This document shows, piece by piece, positions 42,141 to 51,736 of a stretch of 64,000 nt of DNA. Source of the DNA: CAZKCI01 sp964584165 (lineage in GTDB: Bacteria > Auribacterota > Erginobacteria > Erginobacterales > CAZKCI01). Both the position numbers and the translations under genes were made by a program. Under the pieces are notes generated by a model. The model was not told the DNA's origin and searched no databases. It worked only from the letters and a program-made list of their open reading frames with translations. Every line of letters starts with the position of its first letter. Within the stretch, counting starts at the first letter, position 1. The stretch is from contig CAZOYW010000001.1 of NCBI GenBank assembly GCA_964584165.1, positions 88,907-152,906 on the forward strand, written 5' to 3'.

Positions 42141-43797
42141 GTTCTATATGCCCCACCCAGTTGGGGGCGGGAGCAAATGCGCGGGAGCCGGCATAGCCTG
42201 GAAGCCCCTGGCGCGGGGTTTTGCTTGTTATGAGATTGATGGGAGCGTCTCCCTTCAAGGGAACGCCGGCGGAATTCCCTACCCGAACCACCACGGGGAT
42301 CTTCTCGGGAGAGAAGCCCATGACGATCGCCGCCGTCGAATCGACCGCCAGAGGGTTGAAGCCGCCGAGAATCAACCCTGCCCGCGTGGCGCCCGGGACC
42401 ATCGGTCCCTTCCCCTCCCCTCCAATGATCGCATCCATGACCGAGAGATACGCCCTTTGCGGCCTGTCTTTGGCCATCCCGTCCTTCCCGGCGTAAATAA
42501 GAATTCGATTGAGATCGGCCCCAACCCGCCAAAGAGTGTCGTTCCCCCACCAATGGCCGCATCGTATCTTGCGACCCAACAATCTTTCGTATACTAGGTC
42601 GGCGGTATCCTGTGTTCGATCGGCTGAGCATTCGCCGAGAGCGCGACGACGATACAGGCTCAATATCCGGTTCAGGGGCGAGGCGCACACCCTCCCCAGC
42701 CTTCCCAGCGAGATGTCGATGAAGATGCGGGCCAATTTCCCCTTGAACCTCAGCCAGTTCCCTTCGGTGTTTGGATATTCGTCTCCACCGTCGCGGGGTT
42801 CACCGATCCGGTAGTGAGGGAGGAAGTTTTTGTCTGTGTTGATGCCTACGGCGTTCTTGACGTTAAGCGTCACCCCGGCGCTCTTATGCGTCTTGAGCTT
42901 GGGAACCGAGATGACAACGTCGGCCTCCAGCACATCGGCCGCCACCGAGTATTCCTGCACCTCCCCCCGGTGGTGGGACTGGGGAACCCGGCGGTCGAAG
43001 TCGGCGCCGTAATATAGTTTTTCGGTCTCCCGGGGGAGACCGAAAAAGGCGCTGCGGCGGCCGAGGTTCACCACTACGGACCGCTTGGCTCCGTATTCCT
43101 GGATCGTCCGATAGAGGAAAAGATTGTTCTGGTCATAACCCTTCACCACCACCTTGCGCCAATCGCGCAAAGCTACGGGGATGGGATAGATCCGATTGAG
43201 GCTCTCCAGCATCTCCCCTACCCCGCTCACCTTGACCAGGTTATCCCAGTTGGCATCGGTGACGGGGGCGTCGCCGATCATTAGCCCCCCCTTCCCTTTC
43301 AGGGCGAGCTGGGCGTAGTCGAGGATGGGGCGGAGGACCGAGGGATGGGTGATGATGGAGAAGACCGTTTCTCCTCCCCTGTGGAAATCCAGCGCAAAGT
43401 TGGGCTTGACAACCACCTTGTTCCCAGGCTTGATCAGATCCCCCAGCGGGTTCCATGCCGCCGTCCCGTATTTCTCCTTGTCCAGCCCGAGCAGCCGGAA
43501 CGCCTCCCGCACGCCGGCGTAGACGCGGTTGGCCGGGCCGAGGATCACCGTATAGGGAAAACTGGCAAACTCCGGATAAAACTGATCCGGGTCAAAGGGC
43601 AGAAGGGAGGGATACTCCTTGAGACCAGTATCCACCACGGCGACGGTGTTATCGAACAACTTATTAGGCTGAAGGCTGAAGGCTGAAGGCTGAAGGGGCC
43701 CGGGAGCAGGCTGACTGGGAACAGGCTGAGGGCTGAAGGCTGAAGGCTGAAGGCGCCTAGGAGCAGGCTGAAGGGGCTCGGCAAACGAATCGCTCAT
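42133..43797 (-). CDS. DUF362-family protein, with repeat-encoded N-terminal extension
   Basis: 554 residues from the ATG at 43797, which overlaps the S23-B stop (ATGA). Residues about 8-45 are a proline/serine-rich extension made by the GGCTGAA repeat (PLQPSAFSLQP twice). The conserved protein starts near VAVVDTGLKEY. Motifs include VVVKPNFALDF, VPKLKTH and NIKNAVGI-like VKNAVGINTD, typical of DUF362, a family near iron-sulfur or cell-wall roles of unknown function. A start after the repeat (TTG near residue 47) is possible. Confidence 0.75.
   Translation of the reverse strand: MSDSFAEPLQPAPRRLQPSAFSPQPVPSQPAPGPLQPSAFSLQPNKLFDNTVAVVDTGLKEYPSLLPFDPDQFYPEFASFPYTVILGPANRVYAGVREAFRLLGLDKEKYGTAAWNPLGDLIKPGNKVVVKPNFALDFHRGGETVFSIITHPSVLRPILDYAQLALKGKGGLMIGDAPVTDANWDNLVKVSGVGEMLESLNRIYPIPVALRDWRKVVVKGYDQNNLFLYRTIQEYGAKRSVVVNLGRRSAFFGLPRETEKLYYGADFDRRVPQSHHRGEVQEYSVAADVLEADVVISVPKLKTHKSAGVTLNVKNAVGINTDKNFLPHYRIGEPRDGGDEYPNTEGNWLRFKGKLARIFIDISLGRLGRVCASPLNRILSLYRRRALGECSADRTQDTADLVYERLLGRKIRCGHWWGNDTLWRVGADLNRILIYAGKDGMAKDRPQRAYLSVMDAIIGGEGKGPMVPGATRAGLILGGFNPLAVDSTAAIVMGFSPEKIPVVVRVGNSAGVPLKGDAPINLITSKTPRQGLPGYAGSRAFAPAPNWVGHIELA
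43018..43047. repeat. In-gene palindrome, 14-bp stem, 2-nt loop
   Basis: Arms tttttcggtctccc and gggagaccgaaaaa, loop gg. It encodes AFFGLPRETEKL in the DUF362 protein. Confidence 0.97.
43668..43785. repeat. Left inverted arm of S23 element B (GGCTGAA heptamers)
   Basis: Runs of ggctgaa (four or more in a row) mixed with ggcgcctagg and ggggctcgg spacers. It is transcribed as part of the DUF362 5' end. Inverted relative at 44152-44252. Confidence 0.9.
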
Positions 43798-44144
43798 CGC
43801 AGAGAATTAATCAGGGCGTTGATGACTTTTTCAGTCTCGATAACTTTAGCTTCCAATAGCGAAGAATCCGGGGGTGACAAATATCCCAAACGCTTGGCCA
43901 AGCCGGCTTGATAGTGCAATTCCCTGATCGAGCCGAAAGCCATGGTGAGAAAATGGAGATAATCGGCCTCGCTCGATCGGGCGCAACCTTCGACAATGTT
44001 GGACACAACCGATACAGCCGCCCGCCTCATCTGGGAAATCAGCCCATACTGCTCTTCTCTTGGGAAACGGGCTGTAACCCGGTATACCAATAATACCACC
44101 TCGTCAGCGAGGTGGAATGCCTTGAGTTTGGTATGATCCCTCAT
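43794..44144 (-). CDS. S23-type four-helix-bundle protein B
   Basis: 116 residues. KLKAFHLADEVVLLVYRV, FGLI-like YGLISQMRRAAVSVVSNIVEG and the LEAKVIETEKVINAL ending match the intervening-sequence four-helix family. It is bracketed by inverted GGCTGAA arrays. Its stop overlaps a DUF362 start, so the two may be co-translated. Confidence 0.85.
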   Translation of the reverse strand: MRDHTKLKAFHLADEVVLLVYRVTARFPREEQYGLISQMRRAAVSVVSNIVEGCARSSEADYLHFLTMAFGSIRELHYQAGLAKRLGYLSPPDSSLLEAKVIETEKVINALINSLR

Positions 44145-44151
44145 TGTTCAT

Positions 44152-44252
44152 CAGCCAAGCGCCTTCAGCCTTCAGCCAAGCGCCATCAGCCTTCAGCCGA
44201 GCATCTTCAGCCGAGCACCTTCAGCCTTCAGCCTTCAGTCTTCAGCCTTATA
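44152..44252. repeat. Right inverted arm of S23 element B
   Basis: cttcagc units interleaved with caagcgcc/gagcacc. It extends to the 3' end of the PaaK-like gene, ending within it at 44252. Confidence 0.9.
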
Positions 44253-45564
44253 TGTTCTTTATTCGTGATTCGACGATGACGTTCTTCCCCGAGGGAGGCA
44301 CGGGGATATCGTCTACGTACTCGATGCGTACCTCGATACCGCCGAATGACTTATTAATATGCGCCTCGTGATCGGAAGCATAACCCGGAGCTTTAATCAC
44401 CCTGATAGTCAATTCTTCTTCGGTTTCCTGGATCACGCGGAACTTCTTCACCGGGAGATCCTTGAAGATGTGGGCCACGGCGGGAGCAGCGATTAGCTTC
44501 CCCTCCTGGGTCCGGATGATGTCCGAGACCCTCCCCACCACTTCCTCCAGAATGGGCAGACCCCGACCGCAGGGGCAGGCCCTCTCCGAGAGGACGCCCA
44601 CATCGCCTATCGCGTAGCGGATCAGGGGCATCCCGTAGCGGTTGAGATCGGTGACCAGGATCTCCCCCCACTCCCCCGGCTCGACAGGCTTGCCGTCGCG
44701 GACGGTTTCTATGATCACGTTTTCGGCGGCGATGTGGAGCCCCTGGTGCTGCTCGCACTCGGCCGCCAGCATGAACTCCCGGCTGGAGTAGTTCTCGAAA
44801 GGCTCGACGCCGAAGCCCTCTCGCAAGACCGCCCGGGCCTCGGGCGTGAGTTTTTCGGAAGAGGTTATGACATGGTCGGGCCGCCAGGACGTTTTCCGGG
44901 TGGTGAGTTCCCGGGCGATAATCTGGAGCCAGGAGACATAGCCTTTGATGCCGCGGGGGCGAAGCCGCAAGATGTAATCGACGGCTTCCCCGATTTCCCT
45001 CTCTCCTGCTCCGAAGAGCGAGATGCGGCGTTGCCCCTGCAATCGCCGCAGGCGGCCGATGATGCTGGCTTTCTCGCCTGGCAGACCGGAAACAAGAAGA
45101 AACCTCTCCCCCTGGCGGTAACCAGCCCAGTTATAGGAGCGGTTGACCGCCGCTTCGGTCCAAGCCATCTCGGTCGCGTCATGATAAAACCTGGTAGGGA
45201 GACCGGTAGAGCCGCCGGTCGAGTAGAGAAGCAAGCGGCGAGGGGGATAATCGCGGGCTACTAGGTTGTCGATATTGGCGTTGAGGGCGCTTTTCTCCAG
45301 AACAGGAAGGCGGGGGAGGTCGTCCGCCGTCCGGATGTCTTCAGGCAGTTTGCCCGCCGCCCGGAACATGCGACGATAGAAGGGAACCCTTTCCCAGGCA
45401 TACCGGAGGAGAGAGCTGAGCTTCTCCGCACGCTCTGCCGCTAATGCCTCCCGGGACCGCCATTGGCTTTTCATCATCGCACGATAGGCGGATCGATATA
45501 TGGGGAAATTGGCCGCCAGCGACGCGGTCCGGCAGACATTTTTAAATGCGGAATCCATTTTCAT
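44248..45564 (-). CDS. Phenylacetate-CoA ligase (PaaK/CapK)-like AMP-forming enzyme
   Basis: 438 residues from the ATG at 45564. LLYSTGGSTGLPTRFYHD near residue 110 is the ATP-binding STGGSTG motif. ENYSSREFMLAAEC near 265 and GEILVTDLNRYGMPLIRYAIGD near 300 are the adenylation-site motifs. CPCGRGLP carries Cys residues typical of this group. In polysaccharide loci CapK-like proteins activate acids for ligation to sugars; the substrate is unknown. The last residues (SRIKNI) are normal, and a repeat follows. Confidence 0.85.
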   Translation of the reverse strand: MKMDSAFKNVCRTASLAANFPIYRSAYRAMMKSQWRSREALAAERAEKLSSLLRYAWERVPFYRRMFRAAGKLPEDIRTADDLPRLPVLEKSALNANIDNLVARDYPPRRLLLYSTGGSTGLPTRFYHDATEMAWTEAAVNRSYNWAGYRQGERFLLVSGLPGEKASIIGRLRRLQGQRRISLFGAGEREIGEAVDYILRLRPRGIKGYVSWLQIIARELTTRKTSWRPDHVITSSEKLTPEARAVLREGFGVEPFENYSSREFMLAAECEQHQGLHIAAENVIIETVRDGKPVEPGEWGEILVTDLNRYGMPLIRYAIGDVGVLSERACPCGRGLPILEEVVGRVSDIIRTQEGKLIAAPAVAHIFKDLPVKKFRVIQETEEELTIRVIKAPGYASDHEAHINKSFGGIEVRIEYVDDIPVPPSGKNVIVESRIKNI

Positions 45565-45731
45565 GTCCGCTGACAGTATCGTCCGCAAGCGTCGGTGAGG
45601 TGAGTCTTAAACGACCCCGAGATAAAAGCGCCTTCATCGTGGAGGCGGCATTCTCCCATCATGACCAGCACTGAAAGATCCGGCGGCGACCAAAGGCAGG
45701 GCAACAAGGAGCCGGGCAAAAAAAGGCATCC

Positions 45732-46517
45732 CTACCGCATGGATTCAAAAAGATAGTCTCCGCGCCCGATTTTAGTTTCCCTCCATCCGGGCCCCAAGAG
45801 GGCGCGGCAGGATTGGAGATTATCCCGGGAGAGAATCTCGGCCAGCACAAAACGGGTCTTCCCCAGAGCAGCCGGTCCTCCCTTTAACACGCTGACTTCA
45901 TGTCCCTCAACATCTATCTTAACAAGAAAGATGGCTTCCAGCCCAGCGGCTGCTTCATCAAGCGTTCGGGTTTCGACCTCCACTATCGCATGCGGGCCGT
46001 TGCGCCAATCCGACTCAAGGCTGGCCTGGGAATTGTCCATGTCGTCGCAGTAAAGCCTGGCCTTGCCTGCCTGGTCCGAAATAGCCAGAGGATAGCAGCG
46101 GTAGCGTTCCCCGACCGCCGAAAGGCCTACGATCGCCTTGGCGGCCAGGGAGGGCTGCGGTTCGAAAGCTAGCACCAGGGCCGAAGGATTTTCGCAAAGC
46201 AAGCGAAGCGAGAATATGCCCGCATGCCCGCCGACATCCAGGCAAACCGGGGCCGCAGCCTGACGGTAGGGGGTAAGCCAAGCGGCGGCTTCAATCTCCC
46301 CTTCTATGAAATGGGCCAGGTAAGCCACCAGTTCCTTGGGATGAGCAATCGGATAGCCTTCCTCCACGACTACCGTGAAGGGCATCCGGCCGGTCAGGGC
46401 ATAGAATAGCGATGCGCACAAGATCCGAACCGCCCGGCGGGGCGCACGGACGCCGACACGCACTAATCCCCAAAGAGTGGGGATAAATCGCCCGGCGGCA
46501 TATTTCCAATTCCTCAT
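45732..46517 (-). CDS. FkbM-family methyltransferase
   Basis: 261 residues from the ATG at 46517; the longer frame upstream is not supported. VCLDVGGHAGIFSLRLLCE near residue 90 is SAM motif I, LAFEPQPSLAAKA motif II and FLVKIDVEGHEVSVLKGGPAAL the FkbM hallmark. It most likely O-methylates a sugar. The N-terminal 45 residues are basic and hydrophobic, possibly a membrane-associated stretch. It is 40 bp from a large membrane protein gene. Confidence 0.85.
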   Translation of the reverse strand: MRNWKYAAGRFIPTLWGLVRVGVRAPRRAVRILCASLFYALTGRMPFTVVVEEGYPIAHPKELVAYLAHFIEGEIEAAAWLTPYRQAAAPVCLDVGGHAGIFSLRLLCENPSALVLAFEPQPSLAAKAIVGLSAVGERYRCYPLAISDQAGKARLYCDDMDNSQASLESDWRNGPHAIVEVETRTLDEAAAGLEAIFLVKIDVEGHEVSVLKGGPAALGKTRFVLAEILSRDNLQSCRALLGPGWRETKIGRGDYLFESMR

Positions 46518-46557
46518 CGCAAGCACACCTAGACACCTGTCCGTATAATCATGGTTT

Positions 46558-48498
46558 TTATGCCGCGGCTGTCCTCGAAGCATATCTGCGCTTGCGCGAA
46601 TTTCGGAAGAAGCTGCCGGCGCAAATGACCAGCGACGCCGCCAAGCTCGCCAGCGACAACTTCTCGGACCAGAACACATAGCTGGGTTTGCGATAATGAA
46701 TCGCTATCCGACTGCTCCCCGCGGGCAAATGCACCACGATCTCGCCCTTCGGACCGCTGAGCTGGGCTACCTCATCCCGATCGACGTAGACCTGATAGCG
46801 CGTATTCCAGAACTTCGGCAAAGCGTATAAACCGTCAGAGGCAACCGGCGCAATCAGGAATTCCTCGATCCGGTTCGAGTATCCTCGATCGAGAACCTTC
46901 ACTTCTCCTGCAAGGTTCCCCTCTTCCGCCCGGGGGAGATTGCGCACATTCGGGAAATATTCGTCGAGCCCCCAGCCGCTTTCCTTCAGCCAATACTCTC
47001 CTAGCTTCGCTTCGATAGTCGGTAACTGGTTTTCGCCGCTGATTTGGTTGATGAACGGCGAAAGAAATACCATCCCCTGAAGGACGGTCAGACGGAACAA
47101 CCAGATCGCCCATCTCTTCGCCCGGTCCGTTGGGAGCGGTGAGATAATGTTTTCCAGAACCATAACGGTGCACAGAACACCCAGAAATGTAAGTGGCTGG
47201 ATCATCCTCCAGGGGAACTGATTGCCTTGCAAGAGGTCCACTTTTTCCCAGATCCAGCCACTGAACCTTGTGGTCAGATACGCATACATCAATATACTTG
47301 CCAAAGAGGCGCCGATCGCAACGAGGTTGTTCGCCTCCCGCCGCCGCTTCCCCCCGAAGAACATAAATCCCAGCGCCAGAACGATCCCGGCCGTCACTAG
47401 AAATCCCGGGTTCCTGAAGTCGCCAAAACGCAGATAGTCAATCGCAGTTAAATAGGTTTCCGGACGAAATATCACCAAACCCCGATGATGCAAATAGACG
47501 TATTGCTTTTCCACCAATGCGGGGATCAAATATATCGCGCTGTCCGCCAGCAACAGCAATCCACCCATGATCGCCTGCCTGAGCAAGCCGGGGCGGGTTT
47601 TCGATCCGGGTAGTCCCCAAAGGGCATTGATGACAGCAAACAGGGCGAAACCCATAGCCGCGTTGATAAAAGTCAGAGGATGGGCGATCAGTAGCAAGGC
47701 GCTCGCCAGGGCGGCGATAATCACGTCTTCCATCCGCCTGAATTTCAACCAGCGCGCCAGTCCATAGAACGCGAAAGGCACCAGGCAGGAGCCGTAGGCG
47801 GCCCCCAGATTGCTCACGGGGAAGACGTTTCCCAACACAAAGTTCGAACTCGCATAGAGGAGCCCCCCCAATACCGCCCAGTCGGCCCCGACGAACAGCC
47901 TCAGCGCCAGGTACATCCCCAGACCGGATAGCATGAACAATAGGAACATGGTGACCTTCAGGGTCGTAAAAAGAGACAGACCGGCGGCATGGATGAAATA
48001 GGGGATTACGCCCAACCAACTGGAATAATATACGTAAATAGGAAGACCCTTCCCGCCGATGGCGTTCCGGGAAATAAATAGATACCAATCTCCCGACTGC
48101 AGATGGTCGGAGATATCGGCGAGTCTCGACAAATGATGATAAAAATCGTGCCCGCTTGCTTCGCGAAACAGGAGCAGGGCAAAGACGCAGGATACGAAAT
48201 ACAGGCAATATTTAACGGCTCCCTTTACTTGGCGCGAGAGGACAACCAGCGCGCAAAATACCGCCAGGCTAACCAGTATCGCGTCCGCCTTGCGGAAGTA
48301 TACCTCCAAAGGGGTCGACTCCTTCCCGCCGATAACTTTGGCGAAGAGACTTATCGAGCGCCCTTCATAGGCATCCGCGATAAAGCGGTGGCCGGCATGC
48401 GTATAGAATAAGTAAACCGCCAGGAAGCAGAGAAGAAGAGCAACAGCAAATCTACTTCTGGTTATTTCAGGCTTAAACCTGCCACCGACTTCGTTCAT
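46558..48498 (-). CDS. Large integral membrane protein, GT-C-like (YfhO-type)
   Basis: 646 residues with about 12-13 hydrophobic segments. An extracytoplasmic segment early on contains REASGHDFYHHLSRLADI, resembling the acidic/His loop of YfhO and related membrane glycosyltransferases. A soluble C-terminal domain of about 140 residues precedes a final membrane segment. It may glycosylate lipid carriers or teichoic-acid-like polymers, but this is a family-level guess. It is encoded in a run with a GT2 and the O-antigen ligase. Confidence 0.6.
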   Translation of the reverse strand: MNEVGGRFKPEITRSRFAVALLLCFLAVYLFYTHAGHRFIADAYEGRSISLFAKVIGGKESTPLEVYFRKADAILVSLAVFCALVVLSRQVKGAVKYCLYFVSCVFALLLFREASGHDFYHHLSRLADISDHLQSGDWYLFISRNAIGGKGLPIYVYYSSWLGVIPYFIHAAGLSLFTTLKVTMFLLFMLSGLGMYLALRLFVGADWAVLGGLLYASSNFVLGNVFPVSNLGAAYGSCLVPFAFYGLARWLKFRRMEDVIIAALASALLLIAHPLTFINAAMGFALFAVINALWGLPGSKTRPGLLRQAIMGGLLLLADSAIYLIPALVEKQYVYLHHRGLVIFRPETYLTAIDYLRFGDFRNPGFLVTAGIVLALGFMFFGGKRRREANNLVAIGASLASILMYAYLTTRFSGWIWEKVDLLQGNQFPWRMIQPLTFLGVLCTVMVLENIISPLPTDRAKRWAIWLFRLTVLQGMVFLSPFINQISGENQLPTIEAKLGEYWLKESGWGLDEYFPNVRNLPRAEEGNLAGEVKVLDRGYSNRIEEFLIAPVASDGLYALPKFWNTRYQVYVDRDEVAQLSGPKGEIVVHLPAGSSRIAIHYRKPSYVFWSEKLSLASLAASLVICAGSFFRNSRKRRYASRTAAA

Positions 48499-48534
48499 TT
48501 CTGCGCCTTTTGAGCTTGTTTACGGCCAACTATG

Positions 48535-48610
48535 CATAGAGCCTAGCGCCTGTCTCGGCGCGTTTGCTTGGTTATTTCGTGAGGCGATCTGCGCTTTGCG
48601 CTATACGTTT
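48535..48610. repeat. Inverted GCGC heptamer pair, degraded
   Basis: catagagcctagcgcctg on the left and gcgatctgcgctttgcgcta on the right. It provides the ENV end and TAG stop of the next gene. Confidence 0.75.
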
Positions 48611-49581
48611 TCTCTTCTCGTTTTCTGCCGCTGCAGGCGGTAGATCTCTTTCTTGATGCTTCCGATCTGGTTGGCGATAAAGCCGAAACTGAGCATCTGG
48701 ATCCCGGCGATGAGCAGGATGACCATCAGGAGGTAGATGGGGCGGGCGGGATACAGCGTTCGCGTCAGGTATTGGATCGCGAAGAGCACGCCCAAAATCA
48801 GCCCGCCCAGGACCATGAGCAAGCCGCTGACTCCGAAGATGAGCATTGGTTTTTGATAAAAGGAAAAGGCGAGGTGGCTTATGATCAATCGCCGGGCATG
48901 AAAACTTGACCGCCGACCTTTCCCTCTCTGCTCCGGTTTCTCCCAGCGCAGGACGGCTGGGATTTCCGCGATACGGAAACCCAGGGCGACGCATTTGGAT
49001 ACGATTTCCAGATGGATTTCTTTCCCATCCGATTCCAGATCGAGCGCGGCTATTGCTTCCCGACGGTAACCCCGCGTCATGCCGCTGAGCATGGTCAGGT
49101 TTCCGGGGACTGCCATAGCAAGCAATTTATTGCCGAATCGACTTAAAAACGCCCTCTTGAATGGGACGTTCTCCAGCCGTCCGCCCTCCCGATAGGGAGA
49201 GGCGATGACGACATCGACATCGCCTTTCTTCAGTTCGGCATACAGTTTCCAGACGATCTCTTCGCCCCACGAGAGATCGGACTCGGTCGTAACAATATAC
49301 TTCCCCCGGGCTTCGGCGAAGCCCCGTCGCAGTGCGTATCCCCTCCCCCGGTTGGCCGGATAGGTGATCAGCTTCAGCCGGGCTTCCCGGACGGCTAACG
49401 CCTGGACCTTCTCAAGGGAGGCGTCAGTGCTGCCGTCGTTGACTACGATCAGCTCCCACGGCTCGGCCATTTCACCTAGTTTCCGGAGCAGTCGCTGGAG
49501 ATTGCCCTCGATCCCCATCTCCTCGTTGAACATCGGCGAAATTACCGAAAGGGTGATTGCGGATTCCGGCGGCGGCGTCAT
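48601..49581 (-). CDS. Family 2 glycosyltransferase with two C-terminal membrane segments
   Basis: 326 residues. LSVISPMFNEEMGIEGNLQRL, VVNDGSTDASL and TTESDLSWGE (the DxD replaced by ESD) make up a DPM1/GtrB-like core. Residues about 255-300 form two hydrophobic helices, typical of membrane-bound sugar-phosphate transferases that load polyprenyl phosphate. It could supply a lipid-linked sugar to the GT-C proteins encoded beside it. The ESD in place of DxD is worth noting. Confidence 0.82.
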   Translation of the reverse strand: MTPPPESAITLSVISPMFNEEMGIEGNLQRLLRKLGEMAEPWELIVVNDGSTDASLEKVQALAVREARLKLITYPANRGRGYALRRGFAEARGKYIVTTESDLSWGEEIVWKLYAELKKGDVDVVIASPYREGGRLENVPFKRAFLSRFGNKLLAMAVPGNLTMLSGMTRGYRREAIAALDLESDGKEIHLEIVSKCVALGFRIAEIPAVLRWEKPEQRGKGRRSSFHARRLIISHLAFSFYQKPMLIFGVSGLLMVLGGLILGVLFAIQYLTRTLYPARPIYLLMVILLIAGIQMLSFGFIANQIGSIKKEIYRLQRQKTRRENV

Positions 49582-49606
49582 TTTCTTCTCCTTTAGTCTA
49601 CTTTCC

Positions 49607-49680
49607 CTTCAGCCTTCAGCCTTCAGCCTATTTACCTTCAGCCCTCGGTCCTCAGCCTTCAGTCTTCACCCTTGACCCTG
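49607..49680. repeat. GGCTGAA-family heptamer array
   Basis: cttcagc x3, cctcagc, cttcagt and degenerate units; the last part encodes the AEQGQG end of the O-antigen-ligase-like protein. Confidence 0.85.
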
Positions 49681-51180
49681 CTCCGCGACATGGATCGCCC
49701 TCAGTTTTATCAAGCACGCCGAATACATCCAAAATACCGCCAACAGATCGATGTGACTAAACCTCTCTCCGGTGATATTGGCAACCAGCAATGCCGGTAT
49801 TATCCCGAGGTATCCGAGCGCGCAACCCCTGAGAAGAGCATCCTTTTCCCATCTATATACGCGTAATGCAGATACAAAAAATACCCCCAAAATGGCTGCC
49901 AGCACGGCCACCGTTGCCAGTCCCATCTCCACCATCATATTCAGCCAGCCGTTATGGGCGGTACCGACTACCTCGCCCCCGGTATATTCGCGAACACGAT
50001 ATGAGAATGTCCCGTATCCATATCCGAAGAACATGTTGCGTTTCCACAGCTTCAATCCGGTATCGAGAAGATTATACCGCGTTCTCATGCTGACCGATTG
50101 GCTTTCCCCGAACATCTTCAACCCGGTGGGCACTTGCGCATATAGATCTTCGTTTGCCTCGAGCTGGGCGGCTTCTTGAAAACGGTATCGTATCGTGTCC
50201 GGCATCAAGCTCGGATTGATAACTAAGATCGTTGCTATGACCAGCGCAGTCACCACGCAGAGCAAACGATTGTAATACCATGTCGTCACCAAGAAAGCAG
50301 GAGGGAAGGAGATCCATGCTCCACGGGAATTCGACGGTATCAACAACCTGATCCCCAATAAAAAGGGAAGCAACAACAGCTTGCCCGGGAGCGACTTGTG
50401 ATCGGTTAGGAATATTCCCCAAAAGAAGCAGACGTAGTATGCGATGAAAGCCCCGAATACGTTGGGCTGCATGTTCAGACTGCCGATCCTTCTCTTGAAT
50501 CCGGAATAGGTCGCAAAACCGAGATTGACCCATTCCAGCAACCCCAGGAAAAACGCCATGACAATAACTATGAGCAGAACCGAAAATACTATTTTTATTA
50601 TTCCTCGATCCGGTATCACCCAGAGGAAAAACAGGAACAATATCATCGGATCCAGATAGCGCTTAAAATCTGCCGCCATCTGCGTGTAATACACCGACCC
50701 AAAATATAATGAGGCCCGCAAAAAGGACACCGCCACCAGTATCATGAACAAGCTTATGAGCGTCGTGGAAGTTCGAGCCGTGCCCCGGGAATATTTGTAG
50801 CCACCGCCTTTTCCGCGGATAACCAGTCCGAGTATCAGAGCGGAGAGCAGAATGTTCGTTCCATTGAGAGCCTGCTGGGCGCCCCCGAAATCCGCCGGTA
50901 GCATCGACGAATAGGGGATATAGATGGCCGCGGATATGAGCAATAACTCATAGCGATACAGCAAACCATACGCGATAGCCGGGATGGCAAATAGCCCGAT
51001 CGCCCCATAGGTCAGAGCCGGCGCCGAAATGCTTTTGTAATGAATCCAGATAAACAGGAAGGTTAGCGTGACGGCGGCGAGAATAGCCCGACGGAATCGC
51101 AAACCGGCGCATTGCCGCCAGCAATACCAGGCGACGGAATATACGCACAGAATGCCGAAATATTGATAGAGACGGCCCAT
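49666..51180 (-). CDS. O-antigen ligase-like membrane protein (Wzy_C)
   Basis: 504 residues with about 12 hydrophobic segments. TAHNGWLNMMVEMGL near residue 415 holds the conserved His-Asn stretch of WaaL/Wzy-C proteins, and RGAWISFPPAFLV near 300 an Arg-rich loop. The family joins a finished O-antigen to lipid A core or polymerises repeat units in the periplasm. It suggests a Gram-negative envelope. Its start is directly followed (upstream) by 19 tandem GGTTGAC heptamers, which may affect its expression. The end AEQGQG is repeat-encoded. Confidence 0.85.
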   Translation of the reverse strand: MGRLYQYFGILCVYSVAWYCWRQCAGLRFRRAILAAVTLTFLFIWIHYKSISAPALTYGAIGLFAIPAIAYGLLYRYELLLISAAIYIPYSSMLPADFGGAQQALNGTNILLSALILGLVIRGKGGGYKYSRGTARTSTTLISLFMILVAVSFLRASLYFGSVYYTQMAADFKRYLDPMILFLFFLWVIPDRGIIKIVFSVLLIVIVMAFFLGLLEWVNLGFATYSGFKRRIGSLNMQPNVFGAFIAYYVCFFWGIFLTDHKSLPGKLLLLPFLLGIRLLIPSNSRGAWISFPPAFLVTTWYYNRLLCVVTALVIATILVINPSLMPDTIRYRFQEAAQLEANEDLYAQVPTGLKMFGESQSVSMRTRYNLLDTGLKLWKRNMFFGYGYGTFSYRVREYTGGEVVGTAHNGWLNMMVEMGLATVAVLAAILGVFFVSALRVYRWEKDALLRGCALGYLGIIPALLVANITGERFSHIDLLAVFWMYSACLIKLRAIHVAEQGQG

Positions 51181-51185
51181 GGATC

Positions 51186-51318
51186 AGTTGACGGTTGACG
51201 GTTGACGGTTGACGGTTGACGGTTGACAGTTGACGGTTGACGGTTGACAGTTGACGGTTGACGGTTGACGGTTGACAGTTGACGGTTGACAGTTGACGGT
51301 TGACAGTTGACGGTTGAC
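51186..51318. repeat. 19 tandem GGTTGAC/AGTTGAC heptamers (left arm of S23 element C)
   Basis: 133 bp, exactly 19 units of 7, ggttgac alternating with agttgac. It starts 6 bp from the start codon of the O-antigen-ligase-like gene. Inverted units lie at 51737-51778 on the other side of the S23-C gene. Confidence 0.97.
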
Positions 51319-51354
51319 CGCAAATGGATAGTTAACGGTTAATAAAATATTTGA

Positions 51355-51726
51355 TCACTCCGGGTGCAGGCGGATTTTCCCGATCAGGCTGTTCAGCATC
51401 CGGCAGATGATCCTGGTTTCCGCAATATAGCGCTCCGCAAGTTCACCTTCTATCAATCCGATATCTCGTATTTTATACAACCAGTTCTCGGTTTCATTGG
51501 CTTCGCCCAGCGCGATATCAAGAGCGTTCAGAAACTTAGCTTTGCTCCGATTAAACCCCTCGGCTATGTTCCCGCTGATCGAACCGCAACTTCGCAGCAC
51601 CTGGTCTCCCAATACCCACGCAGCCCTCCTCTGGGGAAACTTATCGACTTCCTTGACAAGTGCTACAAAGAGATCGTGCGCCCTTTTCCAGACATCGAGA
51701 TCAGTGAAATGCTTAATCTCGCTCAT
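51355..51726 (-). CDS. S23-type four-helix-bundle protein C
   Basis: 123 residues from the ATG at 51726; codons before it would come from the heptamer array. KHFTDLDVWKRAHDL is the family start, GSISGNIAEGFNRSKAKFLNALDIALGEANE the central motif and RMLNSLIGKIR the end. The four-helix bundle resembles Avd and 23S rRNA intervening-sequence proteins. No reverse transcriptase is near. Confidence 0.85.
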   Translation of the reverse strand: MSEIKHFTDLDVWKRAHDLFVALVKEVDKFPQRRAAWVLGDQVLRSCGSISGNIAEGFNRSKAKFLNALDIALGEANETENWLYKIRDIGLIEGELAERYIAETRIICRMLNSLIGKIRLHPE

Positions 51727-51736
51727 TGGTCTGTTG

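Noticed and set aside
51186..51318. CRISPR-like tandem array
   Set aside because: Units are 7 bp without spacers; no cas genes are present.
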